Part shown: in pieces, positions 53,591-62,179 of the stretch
Layout of the letters: every line of letters starts with the position of its first letter
Position numbering within the stretch: position 1 is the stretch's first letter
Source of the DNA: Formosa sp. Hel1_31_208
GTDB taxonomy: Bacteria; Bacteroidota; Bacteroidia; Flavobacteriales; Flavobacteriaceae
NCBI RefSeq assembly: GCF_900104785.1
Contig: NZ_LT629733.1
Coordinates: 2,831,001-2,895,000 of the forward strand
Direction of reading: 5' to 3'
Length of the DNA: 64,000 bases
Notes under the pieces: model-generated
Told to the model about the DNA's origin: nothing
Seen by the model: the letters and a program-made list of their open reading frames with translations, nothing else
The model's database searches: none
Translations under genes and position numbers: made by a program

Positions 53591-54394
53591 ATGACGCTAA
53601 GTTATTTTGACAACAAAGTTCCTCATTTGATTGAAGAGTATTATCAATTATCGTTTACAGAAAATTCACTACCATTTCAATCTACTGTGTTGCCCGTAGG
53701 ATTTACACATATCACTCATTTGTATTACGGTGAACAAAAAGCCTTCCTTAATAAGAAAGAAATGGTTTTAAAAGACACCATCATTAGCGGTCAATTCTTT
53801 CGGTCGTATCAATTACATTGTTCGGCACCTTCTTTATCCTTCGGAATTAGTTTCCATCCCACGGCATTATTTAAAATATTAAACTTAGATATTTCAACAA
53901 TAGATAATAAACATATATCCCTCGAAGTATTTCATTCAGATTTTAATGCGCAGCTACTCAAGGTTTTTAAAACCTTTTCAACACCAAAGGATATCGTAAA
54001 ACATCTCGATCATTTCTTTTCTAATTTAGAACTTAACACAAATAAAACAACACAGCAGATTGATATTGCAATTGATCTTATTAAACAAAAAGAAGGGCTT
54101 TTAAATATTAGTAGCATTCTTAATCAAGTTGACATGTCCCAAAAAACCTTAGAGACGCAGTTTAAAAAAATAGTTGGACTGACACCGGGAAAATACGTGC
54201 GTTTATATCGTTTTATAAAACTAATGCGTAAATATGAAAATCAGGAAATAGCAATTAAAGATTTGCTATTTATGTATGACTATTATGACCGGTCTCATTT
54301 TGCTAAAGATTTCAAACTATTTATGAATGAAAGCCCAAAGTCCTACTTCAAAAAAGACTATCCGTTGTTAAAAGCTGTCTTTAAAAATGACTAG
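53591..54394 (+). CDS. AraC-family transcriptional regulator
   Basis: A 267-residue regulator. The N-terminal part (about 1-150) is a cupin-like sensing domain of the DUF6597 type (RSYQLHCSAPSLSFGISFHP near 75). The C-terminal double helix-turn-helix (about 165-255) contains SSILNQVDMSQKTLETQFKK and a late YYDRSHFAKDFKLFMNESPK that is typical of the second AraC HTH. It probably controls the divergent lipoprotein gene or itself. The ligand is unknown. A terminator lies 158 bases after the stop. Confidence 0.9.
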   Translation: MTLSYFDNKVPHLIEEYYQLSFTENSLPFQSTVLPVGFTHITHLYYGEQKAFLNKKEMVLKDTIISGQFFRSYQLHCSAPSLSFGISFHPTALFKILNLDISTIDNKHISLEVFHSDFNAQLLKVFKTFSTPKDIVKHLDHFFSNLELNTNKTTQQIDIAIDLIKQKEGLLNISSILNQVDMSQKTLETQFKKIVGLTPGKYVRLYRFIKLMRKYENQEIAIKDLLFMYDYYDRSHFAKDFKLFMNESPKSYFKKDYPLLKAVFKND

Positions 54395-54551
54395 TTACGA
54401 TTTTTTACACCATTTAATTATTTAGATGTTCTAACTTTAAACTTTGAAATGATAGTCGGTCAGCAAAAAATTAATATATAGGGTTTATTAGTTTAAGTTA
54501 TTTGTAGTAAAGTATTGACTATTTATTTTAGATAAAATTCAACAAATTGAG

Positions 54552-54579
54552 GAGTTGTGTCATTGCAACTCCTTTTTTG
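54552..54579 (+). terminator. Terminator downstream of the AraC gene
   Basis: A 7-bp stem GGAGTTG/CAACTCC with an 8-base loop and six T. The 157 bases from the AraC stop to this hairpin contain no gene that I can see; they may be an untranslated tail or a small RNA. Confidence 0.8.
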
Positions 54580-54643
54580 TTGTTGTCATTTGAATTTCCC
54601 TTATTATTTCCTATTTTGCATTACTACAATCCTTTCAAAGACG

Positions 54644-56416
54644 ATGACAGAAATAACGAGACTTTTCGACTTCCCTTACTATCAATTAGAAACCCATAAT
54701 CTTGATGCTGCATTAGTTACAAAATATGACGGAGAGTGGATAAAAACATCTACTAAATCATATCTAGACAAAGCCAATGCTGTAAGCAGAGCATTGCTAA
54801 AATTAGGAGTTCAAAAGAATGATAAAATTGCTATTATCTCAACAAATAATAGAACCGAATGGAATATCATGGATATTGGTATTCTTCAAGTCGGCGCTCA
54901 AAATATTCCTATTTATCCTACCATCTGCGCAGAAGATTATGAATATGTATTAAATCATAGCGAATCCATATTTTGTTTTGTTTCTGATGAAGAAGTCTTT
55001 GAAAAAGTAAAAAAAGTACTAGGAAACACTCAGTTAAAAGAGGTCTACTCTTTTGACCATATAGAAGGATGTAAACATTATTCTGAACTCTTCGAACTTG
55101 GTAAAGATGACAGCACACAAAATGAGGTAGAAGCCAGAAAAGATGCTGTTTTACCCGATGATCTTGCTACTATTATTTATACATCAGGAACCACAGGAAA
55201 ACCAAAAGGCGTCATGCTTACGCACTGGAATATTACGAGTAATGTTTTAGATAGCGCATCACGAGTACCACTAGAAGAAGGACAAACACGGGTATTGAGT
55301 TTTTTACCAATATGCCACATATTCGAACGTGTATTAATTTACGTATACCAACACTCTGGAACCTCTATTTATTTTGCTGAAGGTATTGATAAAATTGGTG
55401 ATAATGCCAAAGAGATAAAACCGAACCTAATGAGTGTTGTCCCAAGATTACTTGAAAAAGTATTCGACAAAATCATGCTTAAAGGTGAAGATTTAAAAGG
55501 GATCAAGAAAGCTTTATTCTTTTGGGCCGTAAAACTGGGCGAAAAATGGGAACCTTACGGTGCTAATGGTGCCTGGTATGAATTTAAATTAAAAATAGCA
55601 AATAAACTCATTTTTAGTAAATGGCGAGACGCTCTGGGAGGAGAACTGACAACGATGGTTTCCGGTAGTGCCGCATTACAACCACGTCTGTCTCGCATCT
55701 TTTGTGCTGCAGGTATGCAAGTTATGGAAGGCTATGGTCTTACTGAAACTTCACCAGTAGTAACCGTAGGCATGTATAAAAATAATATGTTTAAGGTGGG
55801 TACAGTAGGCAAACCTATTGATAATGTCGAAATTAAAATTGCCGAAGACGGCGAACTCCTCATAAAAGGTCCAAACGTTATGAAAGGATATTTTAAAGAT
55901 CCAGAAAAAACGGCGAGCGTTATGACAGGTGACTATTTCCATACAGGTGACAAAGGCGAAATTGATGCGGACGGATTCTTAAAAATTACTGGACGTAAAA
56001 AAGAAATGTTTAAAACGTCTGGCGGAAAATATGTAATTCCTCCACTTTTAGAAAACGATATGAAGCAGTCACTTTTCATAGAACAAATCATGGTGGTTGG
56101 TGAAGGAGAGAAAATGCCAGCAGCAATCATACAACCTAATTTTGAATTTATTAGAGATTGGATAGCTCATAAAGGTCATACGATTGGCACATCAAATGCT
56201 GAGATTGCAACTTCAGACATTGTTATGAAACGAATTCAAAAAGAAATCGACAAATACAACCAACACTTTGGTAAATGGGAACAGATTAAACGCTTTGAAC
56301 TCACCTCTGATGTTTGGTCAATTGATGGTGGTCACTTGACACCTACCATGAAAATGAAACGAGATATCATTAAAGATATTTATCAAGAACTTTACGACAA
56401 AATTTATAGAGCCTAG
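54644..56416 (+). CDS. Long-chain fatty acid-CoA ligase (FadD/AMP-binding)
   Basis: Activates fatty acids to acyl-CoA by way of an acyl-adenylate. The 590-residue protein has the AMP-binding P-loop YTSGTTGKPKGVMLTH near 180, MEGYGLTETSPVVTVG near 362, GDYFHTGDKGEIDADGFLKI near 427 and the catalytic Lys region KKEMFKTSGGKYV near 453. It belongs to the large bacterial/eukaryotic long-chain type. Start ATG is 54644; an upstream in-frame start at 54557 would cross the terminator hairpin and adds no conserved sequence. It supplies the substrate for the beta-oxidation operon at 58092-63988. Confidence 0.93.
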   Translation: MTEITRLFDFPYYQLETHNLDAALVTKYDGEWIKTSTKSYLDKANAVSRALLKLGVQKNDKIAIISTNNRTEWNIMDIGILQVGAQNIPIYPTICAEDYEYVLNHSESIFCFVSDEEVFEKVKKVLGNTQLKEVYSFDHIEGCKHYSELFELGKDDSTQNEVEARKDAVLPDDLATIIYTSGTTGKPKGVMLTHWNITSNVLDSASRVPLEEGQTRVLSFLPICHIFERVLIYVYQHSGTSIYFAEGIDKIGDNAKEIKPNLMSVVPRLLEKVFDKIMLKGEDLKGIKKALFFWAVKLGEKWEPYGANGAWYEFKLKIANKLIFSKWRDALGGELTTMVSGSAALQPRLSRIFCAAGMQVMEGYGLTETSPVVTVGMYKNNMFKVGTVGKPIDNVEIKIAEDGELLIKGPNVMKGYFKDPEKTASVMTGDYFHTGDKGEIDADGFLKITGRKKEMFKTSGGKYVIPPLLENDMKQSLFIEQIMVVGEGEKMPAAIIQPNFEFIRDWIAHKGHTIGTSNAEIATSDIVMKRIQKEIDKYNQHFGKWEQIKRFELTSDVWSIDGGHLTPTMKMKRDIIKDIYQELYDKIYRA

Positions 56417-56460
56417 GGAATTTTCGCAAGTTATAACCATTATTCCTACTTTATTAAACC

Positions 56461-56480
56461 TTTTTTCAAACTTGAAAAAA
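56461..56480. repeat. Perfect inverted repeat TTTTTTCAA-N2-TTGAAAAAA
   Basis: A 20-base perfect inverted repeat 24 bases upstream of the TAAATTTG box. Usable either as a ligase terminator or as a regulatory site. Confidence 0.5.
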
Positions 56481-56503
56481 CGACGGTTAATATACTAACA
56501 TTC

Positions 56504-56511
56504 TAAATTTG
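56504..56511 (+). promoter_or_regulatory. Putative -7 box of the secreted-protein/LuxR pair
   Basis: TAAATTTG fits TAnnTTTG, 25 bases before the ATG at 56537. Confidence 0.5.
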
Positions 56512-56536
56512 TAGTATTAATCTAAAAACGAATATT

Positions 56537-56962
56537 ATGAAATTTTCAAAATCAATTACCGTCTTAGTCTTATCTCTTTTTTTAAGTATCGGTACTTTTG
56601 CCCAATCAACAGAATTTTTAACCACTCGAAATCTCGGATTTAAAGAATCATCTAAAGTTCAAAATGTAGAGATTAAGATTACTGAAAATACTTCAGCATT
56701 AAGGCTTAGCATTAAATGTGGTGTTAGAAAAGGAAATGTCTCCATACAAATCTACGATCCTTCTGGAGAAAAACAAGGAGAATTCTCTGTAGAAAGCATG
56801 GAATCTGATGATAACGATTCATTGTTTAGCATGCTTAAAGAAGGCGTTACTGGACAAATCAATAAGTATATTAGTAAACCACAAAAAGGAACTTGGATTA
56901 TAAAATTTATTCCAAAAAATGCCAATGGACGAGTAGAAATTCAGTCTTGGCAAGAAATGTAA
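56537..56962 (+). CDS. Small secreted protein, unknown
   Basis: A 141-residue exported protein with a signal peptide (residues 1-22, ending TFAQ). The mature part starts STEFLTTRNLGFKESSKVQN, then beta strands (LRLSIKCGVRKGNVSIQIYD near 55) and a C-terminal GTWIIKFIPKNANGRVEIQS. One Cys is present. No family is recognised. It is 12 bases before a transmembrane LuxR-type regulator and very likely shares its transcript, so it may be a signal or partner of that regulator. Confidence 0.7.
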   Translation: MKFSKSITVLVLSLFLSIGTFAQSTEFLTTRNLGFKESSKVQNVEIKITENTSALRLSIKCGVRKGNVSIQIYDPSGEKQGEFSVESMESDDNDSLFSMLKEGVTGQINKYISKPQKGTWIIKFIPKNANGRVEIQSWQEM

Positions 56963-56974
56963 ATATTGATATTA

Positions 56975-57982
56975 ATGTCCAAAACTAAACGAGTTTTACA
57001 CATCAGTTTATTATTCATAATTAGTTCTTGTTTATTGTGTGCTGCACAGAATAAACAGGAACACTATGACATCAAAGGAACCATAGAACTAGATTCTACC
57101 TGGAGTAATAATGCCTACTTATCTCTAATTCCTTCGTTCAATAAAATGTATACAATGTCTAATTCCATGATCGTATCTGTAGCGCGAATAGATGCTAATG
57201 GAAATTTTAAATTCGACACATCCTTTTTACCAGAAGAAGAACATTTATATAGAATTCATATTTCAAAAAAAGATGCGCCTCCAGCCTCACTTATTATAGG
57301 CGGTAACGATGAAAACCACATTTTTATTATTACTAAAAAGAATTCTAATATCTCCATTAAAAAGAAGAATAAAAACAGTCCTTTTCATCAATCTAAAGTA
57401 TATGGCAATCAGCAAAATATAGCCTTAAATGAGATTAATCAAATTTCTCGATTTATAGATAGTACTGGACTAGAAGAAACATATCTCAAACGAGAATTTA
57501 TAACCAAGGGTATTAATGAGAAGCTAAGATTTGTAGCAGACTCCTCCTCTAATGCATTAGTATCGCTTTATGCACTTTACAAAAGCAAATATGAAAACAA
57601 CTATAGTATCAATAAACAATTTTATTCAGATTATATTGAAAAATGGTCACATAACAAATCTTTATATTTTAAAGAATTTAGAAATAGCCTACCTATAGAA
57701 AATCAAAAAAAATCTTATTCAAATATTCTCATAGGTATTACCTGTTTTCTAATTGGGATTTTGTTGAGTTATTATTTTTGGGTATTGCGGAAAGTAAATA
57801 AGTTAAAAACACTTAGTGTACAAGAACGAAAGATTTTTATATTTCTTCAAGACGGAAAAACAAACAAAGAAATTTCAGATGAGCTTAATATTGGTTTAAG
57901 CACAGTGAAATCTCACGTGAGCAATATCTATTCAAAACTTGGTGTTAAATCTCGTAAAGAGATTCTAGATATCAATTTATAA
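56975..57982 (+). CDS. Transmembrane LuxR-type transcription regulator
   Basis: A 335-residue one-component regulator with an unusual layout. A signal or anchor peptide (about 1-24) leads to an exported domain (about 25-240) that contains a DUF4369-like VARIDANGNFKFDTSF near 68. Then comes one membrane helix (about 247-268, ILIGITCFLIGILLSYYFWV) and a cytoplasmic LuxR helix-turn-helix (about 278-335, KTNKEISDELNIGLSTVKSH near 295). It thus has a periplasmic sensor and a DNA-binding tail in one chain. Start ATG 56975 is used; a TTG three codons earlier is less likely. The small secreted protein upstream is the candidate ligand. Confidence 0.88.
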   Translation: MSKTKRVLHISLLFIISSCLLCAAQNKQEHYDIKGTIELDSTWSNNAYLSLIPSFNKMYTMSNSMIVSVARIDANGNFKFDTSFLPEEEHLYRIHISKKDAPPASLIIGGNDENHIFIITKKNSNISIKKKNKNSPFHQSKVYGNQQNIALNEINQISRFIDSTGLEETYLKREFITKGINEKLRFVADSSSNALVSLYALYKSKYENNYSINKQFYSDYIEKWSHNKSLYFKEFRNSLPIENQKKSYSNILIGITCFLIGILLSYYFWVLRKVNKLKTLSVQERKIFIFLQDGKTNKEISDELNIGLSTVKSHVSNIYSKLGVKSRKEILDINL

Positions 57983-58012
57983 ATTCACTTAGCTGCTATC
58001 TCATCATTAAAT

Positions 58013-58028
58013 ACTATGCGCGCATAAT
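58013..58028. promoter_or_regulatory. Putative MarR operator 1
   Basis: ACTATGC-GC-GCATAAT, a 7-bp arm palindrome with one mismatch. Centre at 58020.5, 28 bp upstream of operator 2. The two have the same core, ACTATGCrCGCATArT, so both are likely to bind the same dimer. Confidence 0.65.
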
Positions 58029-58035
58029 TTTCCTT

Positions 58036-58061
58036 AAAATACTATGCACGCATAGTATTTT
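58036..58061. promoter_or_regulatory. Putative MarR operator 2, perfect 26-bp palindrome
   Basis: AAAATACTATGC-AC-GCATAGTATTTT is a perfect 12-bp arm palindrome. It covers the -33 area and ends 4 bases before the -7 box of the marR promoter, ideally placed for autorepression. Confidence 0.8.
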
Positions 58062-58065
58062 TTAG

Positions 58066-58073
58066 TATATTTG
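58066..58073 (+). promoter_or_regulatory. Putative -7 box of the marR/beta-oxidation operon
   Basis: TATATTTG fits TAnnTTTG, 18 bases before ATG 58092. It overlaps a TTG at 58071 that is therefore not the start. Confidence 0.6.
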
Positions 58074-58091
58074 GGTTTCAAATTTCAACAT

Positions 58092-58547
58092 ATGAAAGAT
58101 AAAACAATTGACTACGTCCTGAGAACCACATGGTTAGCTGTAAATAAGATGTACAATGAGGAAGCATCTCAATTCGACACAACCATGGCCACTGGCTTTG
58201 CTCTTCTGAGTATTGATCCAGAAAACGGGACACCCTCCACATCTCTTGGACCTAAAATGGGAATGGAGGCTACCAGTTTGTCACGAACTCTAAAAAGCAT
58301 GGAAGAAAAAGGTTTGATAGAACGTAAACCTAATCCAGAAGACGGTCGTGGTGTACTCATTTATCTTACTGAATTCGGTAGAGAAAAAAGAGCTTATTCT
58401 AGAGAAAAAGTGCTCACTTTTAATGAAACAATAAAGGATAATGTTTCAGGTGAAGAATTATTGAGTTTCTATAAGGTAGCCGAAGTTATCAATAACATGA
58501 TTTCCAATAAACAGATATACAATCAAAAAGAACACATTTTAAAATAA
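58092..58547 (+). CDS. MarR-family transcriptional regulator of fatty-acid degradation
   Basis: A 151-residue winged-helix MarR protein. N-terminal dimerisation helix DKTIDYVLRTTWLAVNKMYN, the recognition region LGPKMGMEATSLSRTLKSME near 60 and the wing IERKPNPEDGRGVLIYLTEF near 83 fit the fold. It begins a four-gene operon with beta-oxidation enzymes and reads directly onto fad genes (1-base gap). It probably represses them and is relieved by an acyl-CoA or fatty acid, by analogy with FadR/FadP-type regulators; the ligand is inferred. Start ATG 58092 fits the promoter. Confidence 0.9.
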   Translation: MKDKTIDYVLRTTWLAVNKMYNEEASQFDTTMATGFALLSIDPENGTPSTSLGPKMGMEATSLSRTLKSMEEKGLIERKPNPEDGRGVLIYLTEFGREKRAYSREKVLTFNETIKDNVSGEELLSFYKVAEVINNMISNKQIYNQKEHILK

Positions 58548-58548
58548 G

Positions 58549-60957
58549 ATGAGTAAACGTAGAATTAAAAAAATAGCCATTATTGGATCAGGAATTATGG
58601 GAAGCGGAATCGCTTGTCATTTTGCCAATATTGGAGTCGATGTTTTATTATTAGACATCGTACCGAGAGAACTAAATGATATAGAAAAGGCCAAAGGTTT
58701 AACCCTTGAGGATAAAATAGTGAGAAACCGATTGGTAAATGATGCGTTAACCGCTTCAATAAAATCAAAACCGGCTCCATTATATCACCCATCATTTAAA
58801 AATCGAATCACCACAGGGAACCTTGAAGATGATATCGCTAAAGTAAAGGGTGTAGACTGGATTATGGAAGTTGTTGTTGAACGTTTAGATATTAAACAGC
58901 AGGTTTTTGAAAAACTAGAACAACATAGAACTCCAGGAACACTTATTACGTCAAATACATCTGGTATCCCTATTAAATTTATGAGCGAAGGTCGAAGTGA
59001 AGATTTTCAAAAACACTTCTGTGGGACACACTTCTTTAATCCTGCGCGCTATTTAAAATTATTTGAAATCATACCAGGTCCAAAAACCGATGCATCAGTT
59101 TTAGAATTCCTAAATGGTTATGGTGAACAATTCTTAGGAAAAACATCAGTGGTCGCAAAAGATACTCCTGCATTTATTGGTAATCGAATTGGAATCTTCA
59201 GTATTATGAATGTATTCCATGTGGTTAAAGAACTAAGCATGACCATTGAAGAGGTAGATAAACTATCTGGCCCTGTTATAGGTCGACCAAAATCGGCAAC
59301 TTTTAGAACGGTTGATGTTGTTGGTTTAGACACCCTAGTTCATGTAGCAAACGGAATCAAAGATAATTGTCCTAATGATGAGCAATTAGAGTTATTTCAA
59401 ATACCAGATTTCATCAATACCATGATGGAGAATAAATGGTTAGGAAGTAAAACAGGGCAAGGATTTTACAAAAAAAACATCTCAGCTGAAGGCAAAAAGG
59501 AAATTCTTTCTTTAGACTTAGAGACCTTAGAATACAGACCAAATAAAAAAGCAAAATTTGCCACTTTAGAATTGACCAAAACAATCGATAATGTTGCAGA
59601 TCGTTTTAAAGTATTAGTCAAAGGAAAAGATAAAGCAGGAGAATTTTACAGAAAACATTTATCTGCCTTATTCGCTTATGTTTCAAACCGAATTCCTGAA
59701 ATCACAGAAGACTTATATAAGATTGATGATGCTATGAAAGCAGGATTTGGTTGGGGACATGGTCCCTTTCAAATATGGGATGCAATTGGTATTGAGAAAG
59801 GTATTGAGATGATGATGTCAGAAGGTGTGGAACCCAATGCATGGGTACGCGAGATGCTGGCATCTGGAAGTACGTCTTTCTACACTGTTAAAGATGGTGC
59901 TTCTTATGCATATGATATTCCGAAGAAATCTCAAGAGAAAATTCCTGGTCAAGATAGCTTTATCATACTAGACAATATTAGAAAATCAAATGAAGTCTTT
60001 AAAAACTCAGGAGTCGTAATTGAAGATTTAGGTGATGGTATTTTAAATGTTGAATTCCAATCTAAAATGAATACCATTGGTGGCGATGTTCTTGCTGGAT
60101 TAAATAAAGCGATTGATCTTGCTGAAAAAGATTTCGCAGGTTTAGTCGTTGGAAATCAATCTGCTAACTTCTCTGTAGGCGCAAATATAGGAATGATCTT
60201 TATGATGGCTGCAGAGCAAGAATATGATGAGTTAAATATGGCTATCAAATATTTTCAAGATACCATGATGCGCATGCGCTACTCCTCTATTCCAACAATT
60301 GCTGCTCCTCATGGAATGGCATTAGGTGGTGGATGCGAGCTATCAATGCATGCAGATAAAGTTGTTGCAGCCGCTGAAACATATATCGGACTTGTAGAGT
60401 TTGGTGTTGGTGTGATTCCCGGTGGTGGTGGCTCAAAAGAAATGGCCTTAAGAGCACAAGACACATTTAGAAAGGGTGATGTTGAACTCAATGTTCTACA
60501 AGACTATTTCTTAACTATCGGAATGGCTAAAGTAGCTACTTCAGCTTATGAAGCTTTTGATTTAGGAATTCTTCAGAAAGGAAAAGATGTGGTAGTGGTT
60601 AATAAGGACCGACAAATTGCTACAGCTAAAGCCTATGCCAAATTAATGGCCGACACTGGATACACACAACCTGTAAAACGTAAAGACATTAAAGTACTTG
60701 GGAAACAGGCATTAGGAATGTTTTTAGTAGGAACAGATGCCATGGAAGCAAGTCATTATATCAGTGAACATGATCAAAAAATAGCTAATAAGCTAGCTTA
60801 CGTGATGGCTGGAGGTGATTTATCAGAACCTACTTTAGTTAGCGAACAGTATTTGTTAGATCTAGAACGGGAAGCGTTTTTATCTCTTTGCACAGAGCGT
60901 AAAACTCTAGAAAGAATTCAACACATGCTAAAAACTGGCAAACCTTTAAGAAACTAA
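58549..60957 (+). CDS. Bifunctional 3-hydroxyacyl-CoA dehydrogenase/enoyl-CoA hydratase
   Basis: An 802-residue enzyme for steps two and three of beta-oxidation. The dehydrogenase comes first: the NAD motif IIGSGIMGSGIACH at about 11-24, then HFCGTHFFNPARYLKLFEII near 162. The hydratase is at the C-terminus (about 490-690), with IAAPHGMALGGGCELSMHAD near 588 and GLVEFGVGVIPGGGGSKEM near 613 supplying the two active-site Glu. E. coli FadB has the opposite order. It probably forms a complex with the thiolase encoded 4 bases downstream. Confidence 0.95.
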   Translation: MSKRRIKKIAIIGSGIMGSGIACHFANIGVDVLLLDIVPRELNDIEKAKGLTLEDKIVRNRLVNDALTASIKSKPAPLYHPSFKNRITTGNLEDDIAKVKGVDWIMEVVVERLDIKQQVFEKLEQHRTPGTLITSNTSGIPIKFMSEGRSEDFQKHFCGTHFFNPARYLKLFEIIPGPKTDASVLEFLNGYGEQFLGKTSVVAKDTPAFIGNRIGIFSIMNVFHVVKELSMTIEEVDKLSGPVIGRPKSATFRTVDVVGLDTLVHVANGIKDNCPNDEQLELFQIPDFINTMMENKWLGSKTGQGFYKKNISAEGKKEILSLDLETLEYRPNKKAKFATLELTKTIDNVADRFKVLVKGKDKAGEFYRKHLSALFAYVSNRIPEITEDLYKIDDAMKAGFGWGHGPFQIWDAIGIEKGIEMMMSEGVEPNAWVREMLASGSTSFYTVKDGASYAYDIPKKSQEKIPGQDSFIILDNIRKSNEVFKNSGVVIEDLGDGILNVEFQSKMNTIGGDVLAGLNKAIDLAEKDFAGLVVGNQSANFSVGANIGMIFMMAAEQEYDELNMAIKYFQDTMMRMRYSSIPTIAAPHGMALGGGCELSMHADKVVAAAETYIGLVEFGVGVIPGGGGSKEMALRAQDTFRKGDVELNVLQDYFLTIGMAKVATSAYEAFDLGILQKGKDVVVVNKDRQIATAKAYAKLMADTGYTQPVKRKDIKVLGKQALGMFLVGTDAMEASHYISEHDQKIANKLAYVMAGGDLSEPTLVSEQYLLDLEREAFLSLCTERKTLERIQHMLKTGKPLRN

Positions 60958-60961
60958 GACA

Positions 60962-62152
60962 ATGAAACAAGCATATATAGTAAAAGCATATAGAACGGCA
61001 GTTGGAAAAGCACCAAAAGGTGTATTCCGTTTTAAAAGAGCAGATGAATTAGGCGCTGAAACTATTCAGCACATGATGAAGGAATTACCCAATCTTGAGG
61101 TCTCAAGAATTGACGATGTAATTGTAGGTAATGCAATGCCTGAAGGATCACAAGGTCTCAATATGGCACGATTTATTTCCTTAATCGGATTAAATAGTGT
61201 TGATGTTCCTGGTGTTACAGTAAATCGTTTTTGTTCTTCAGGTCTCGAAACTATTGGTATTGCCGCAGCAAAAATTCAATCGGGAATGGCCGATTGCATC
61301 ATTGCTGGAGGATCTGAAAGCATGAGTTCTGTGCCTATGACTGGATTTAAACCAGAACTAAATTACGATACGGTTAAAGCAGGTCATGAAGAATATTATT
61401 GGGGAATGGGAAATACTGCTGAAGCTGTAGCGAATCAATTTAAAGTGTCGCGCGAAGATCAGGACGAATTTGCATATCATTCGCACATGAAAGCCTTAAG
61501 CGCACAAGCTGAAAATCGTTTCCAAGATCAAATTGTTCCAATTACTGTGGATCAAACCTATATCGATGAGAACGGAAAAAAAGCCACAAAGACATATACG
61601 GTCAACAAAGATGAAGGACCAAGAAAAGGTACTAGTAAGGAAGCCTTAGCGAAACTAAGAGCTGTATTTGCTGCTGGAGGAAGTGTTACTGCCGGAAACT
61701 CTTCACAAATGAGTGATGGTGCCGCTTTTGTTATGGTTATGAGTGAAGCAATGGTTAAAGAATTAAATATCGAACCCATTGCACGTTTGGTAAGTTATGC
61801 AGCTGCAGGTGTTGAACCTCGTATTATGGGAATTGGTCCTGTTAAAGCGATTCCAAAAGCTTTAAAACAAGCTGGATTACAACAATCAGATTTAGGGCTT
61901 ATTGAACTTAATGAAGCTTTTGCTTCTCAATCTCTTGCAGTAATACGTGAATTAGATTTAAATCCTGACATCATTAATGTGAATGGAGGTGCTATCGCTC
62001 TTGGACATCCTTTAGGTTGTACTGGAGCTAAATTATCAGTACAGTTATTTGATGAAATGCGGAAACGCGAAATGAACGCTAAATATGGTGCGGTAACCAT
62101 GTGTGTTGGTACTGGTCAAGGTGCTTGTGGAATATTTGAATTTTTAAACTAA
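60962..62152 (+). CDS. Acetyl-CoA C-acyltransferase (thiolase)
   Basis: A 396-residue thiolase, the last step of beta-oxidation, splitting 3-ketoacyl-CoA with CoA. The acyl-accepting Cys91 is in [11 protein letters not shown], His349 in [11 protein letters not shown], and the second Cys381 in [11 protein letters not shown]. The insertion and overall length fit the degradative 3-ketoacyl-CoA thiolase (FadA type) rather than a biosynthetic acetyl-CoA thiolase, though the two are close. It overlaps no gene and is separated from the next by 27 bases. Confidence 0.94.
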   Translation: MKQAYIVKAYRTAVGKAPKGVFRFKRADELGAETIQHMMKELPNLEVSRIDDVIVGNAMPEGSQGLNMARFISLIGLNSVDVPGVTVNRFCSSGLETIGIAAAKIQSGMADCIIAGGSESMSSVPMTGFKPELNYDTVKAGHEEYYWGMGNTAEAVANQFKVSREDQDEFAYHSHMKALSAQAENRFQDQIVPITVDQTYIDENGKKATKTYTVNKDEGPRKGTSKEALAKLRAVFAAGGSVTAGNSSQMSDGAAFVMVMSEAMVKELNIEPIARLVSYAAAGVEPRIMGIGPVKAIPKALKQAGLQQSDLGLIELNEAFASQSLAVIRELDLNPDIINVNGGAIALGHPLGCTGAKLSVQLFDEMRKREMNAKYGAVTMCVGTGQGACGIFEFLN

Positions 62153-62179
62153 AAAAGAAGAACAAAACAAAATATAGCG

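Noticed and set aside
54557..54643. Upstream start for the acyl-CoA ligase
   Set aside because: It crosses a terminator hairpin and encodes a Cys/Phe-rich segment with no family match.
58071..58091. TTG start for the MarR gene giving 7 extra residues
   Set aside because: It overlaps the TATATTTG box; ATG 58092 gives a normal MarR N-terminus.
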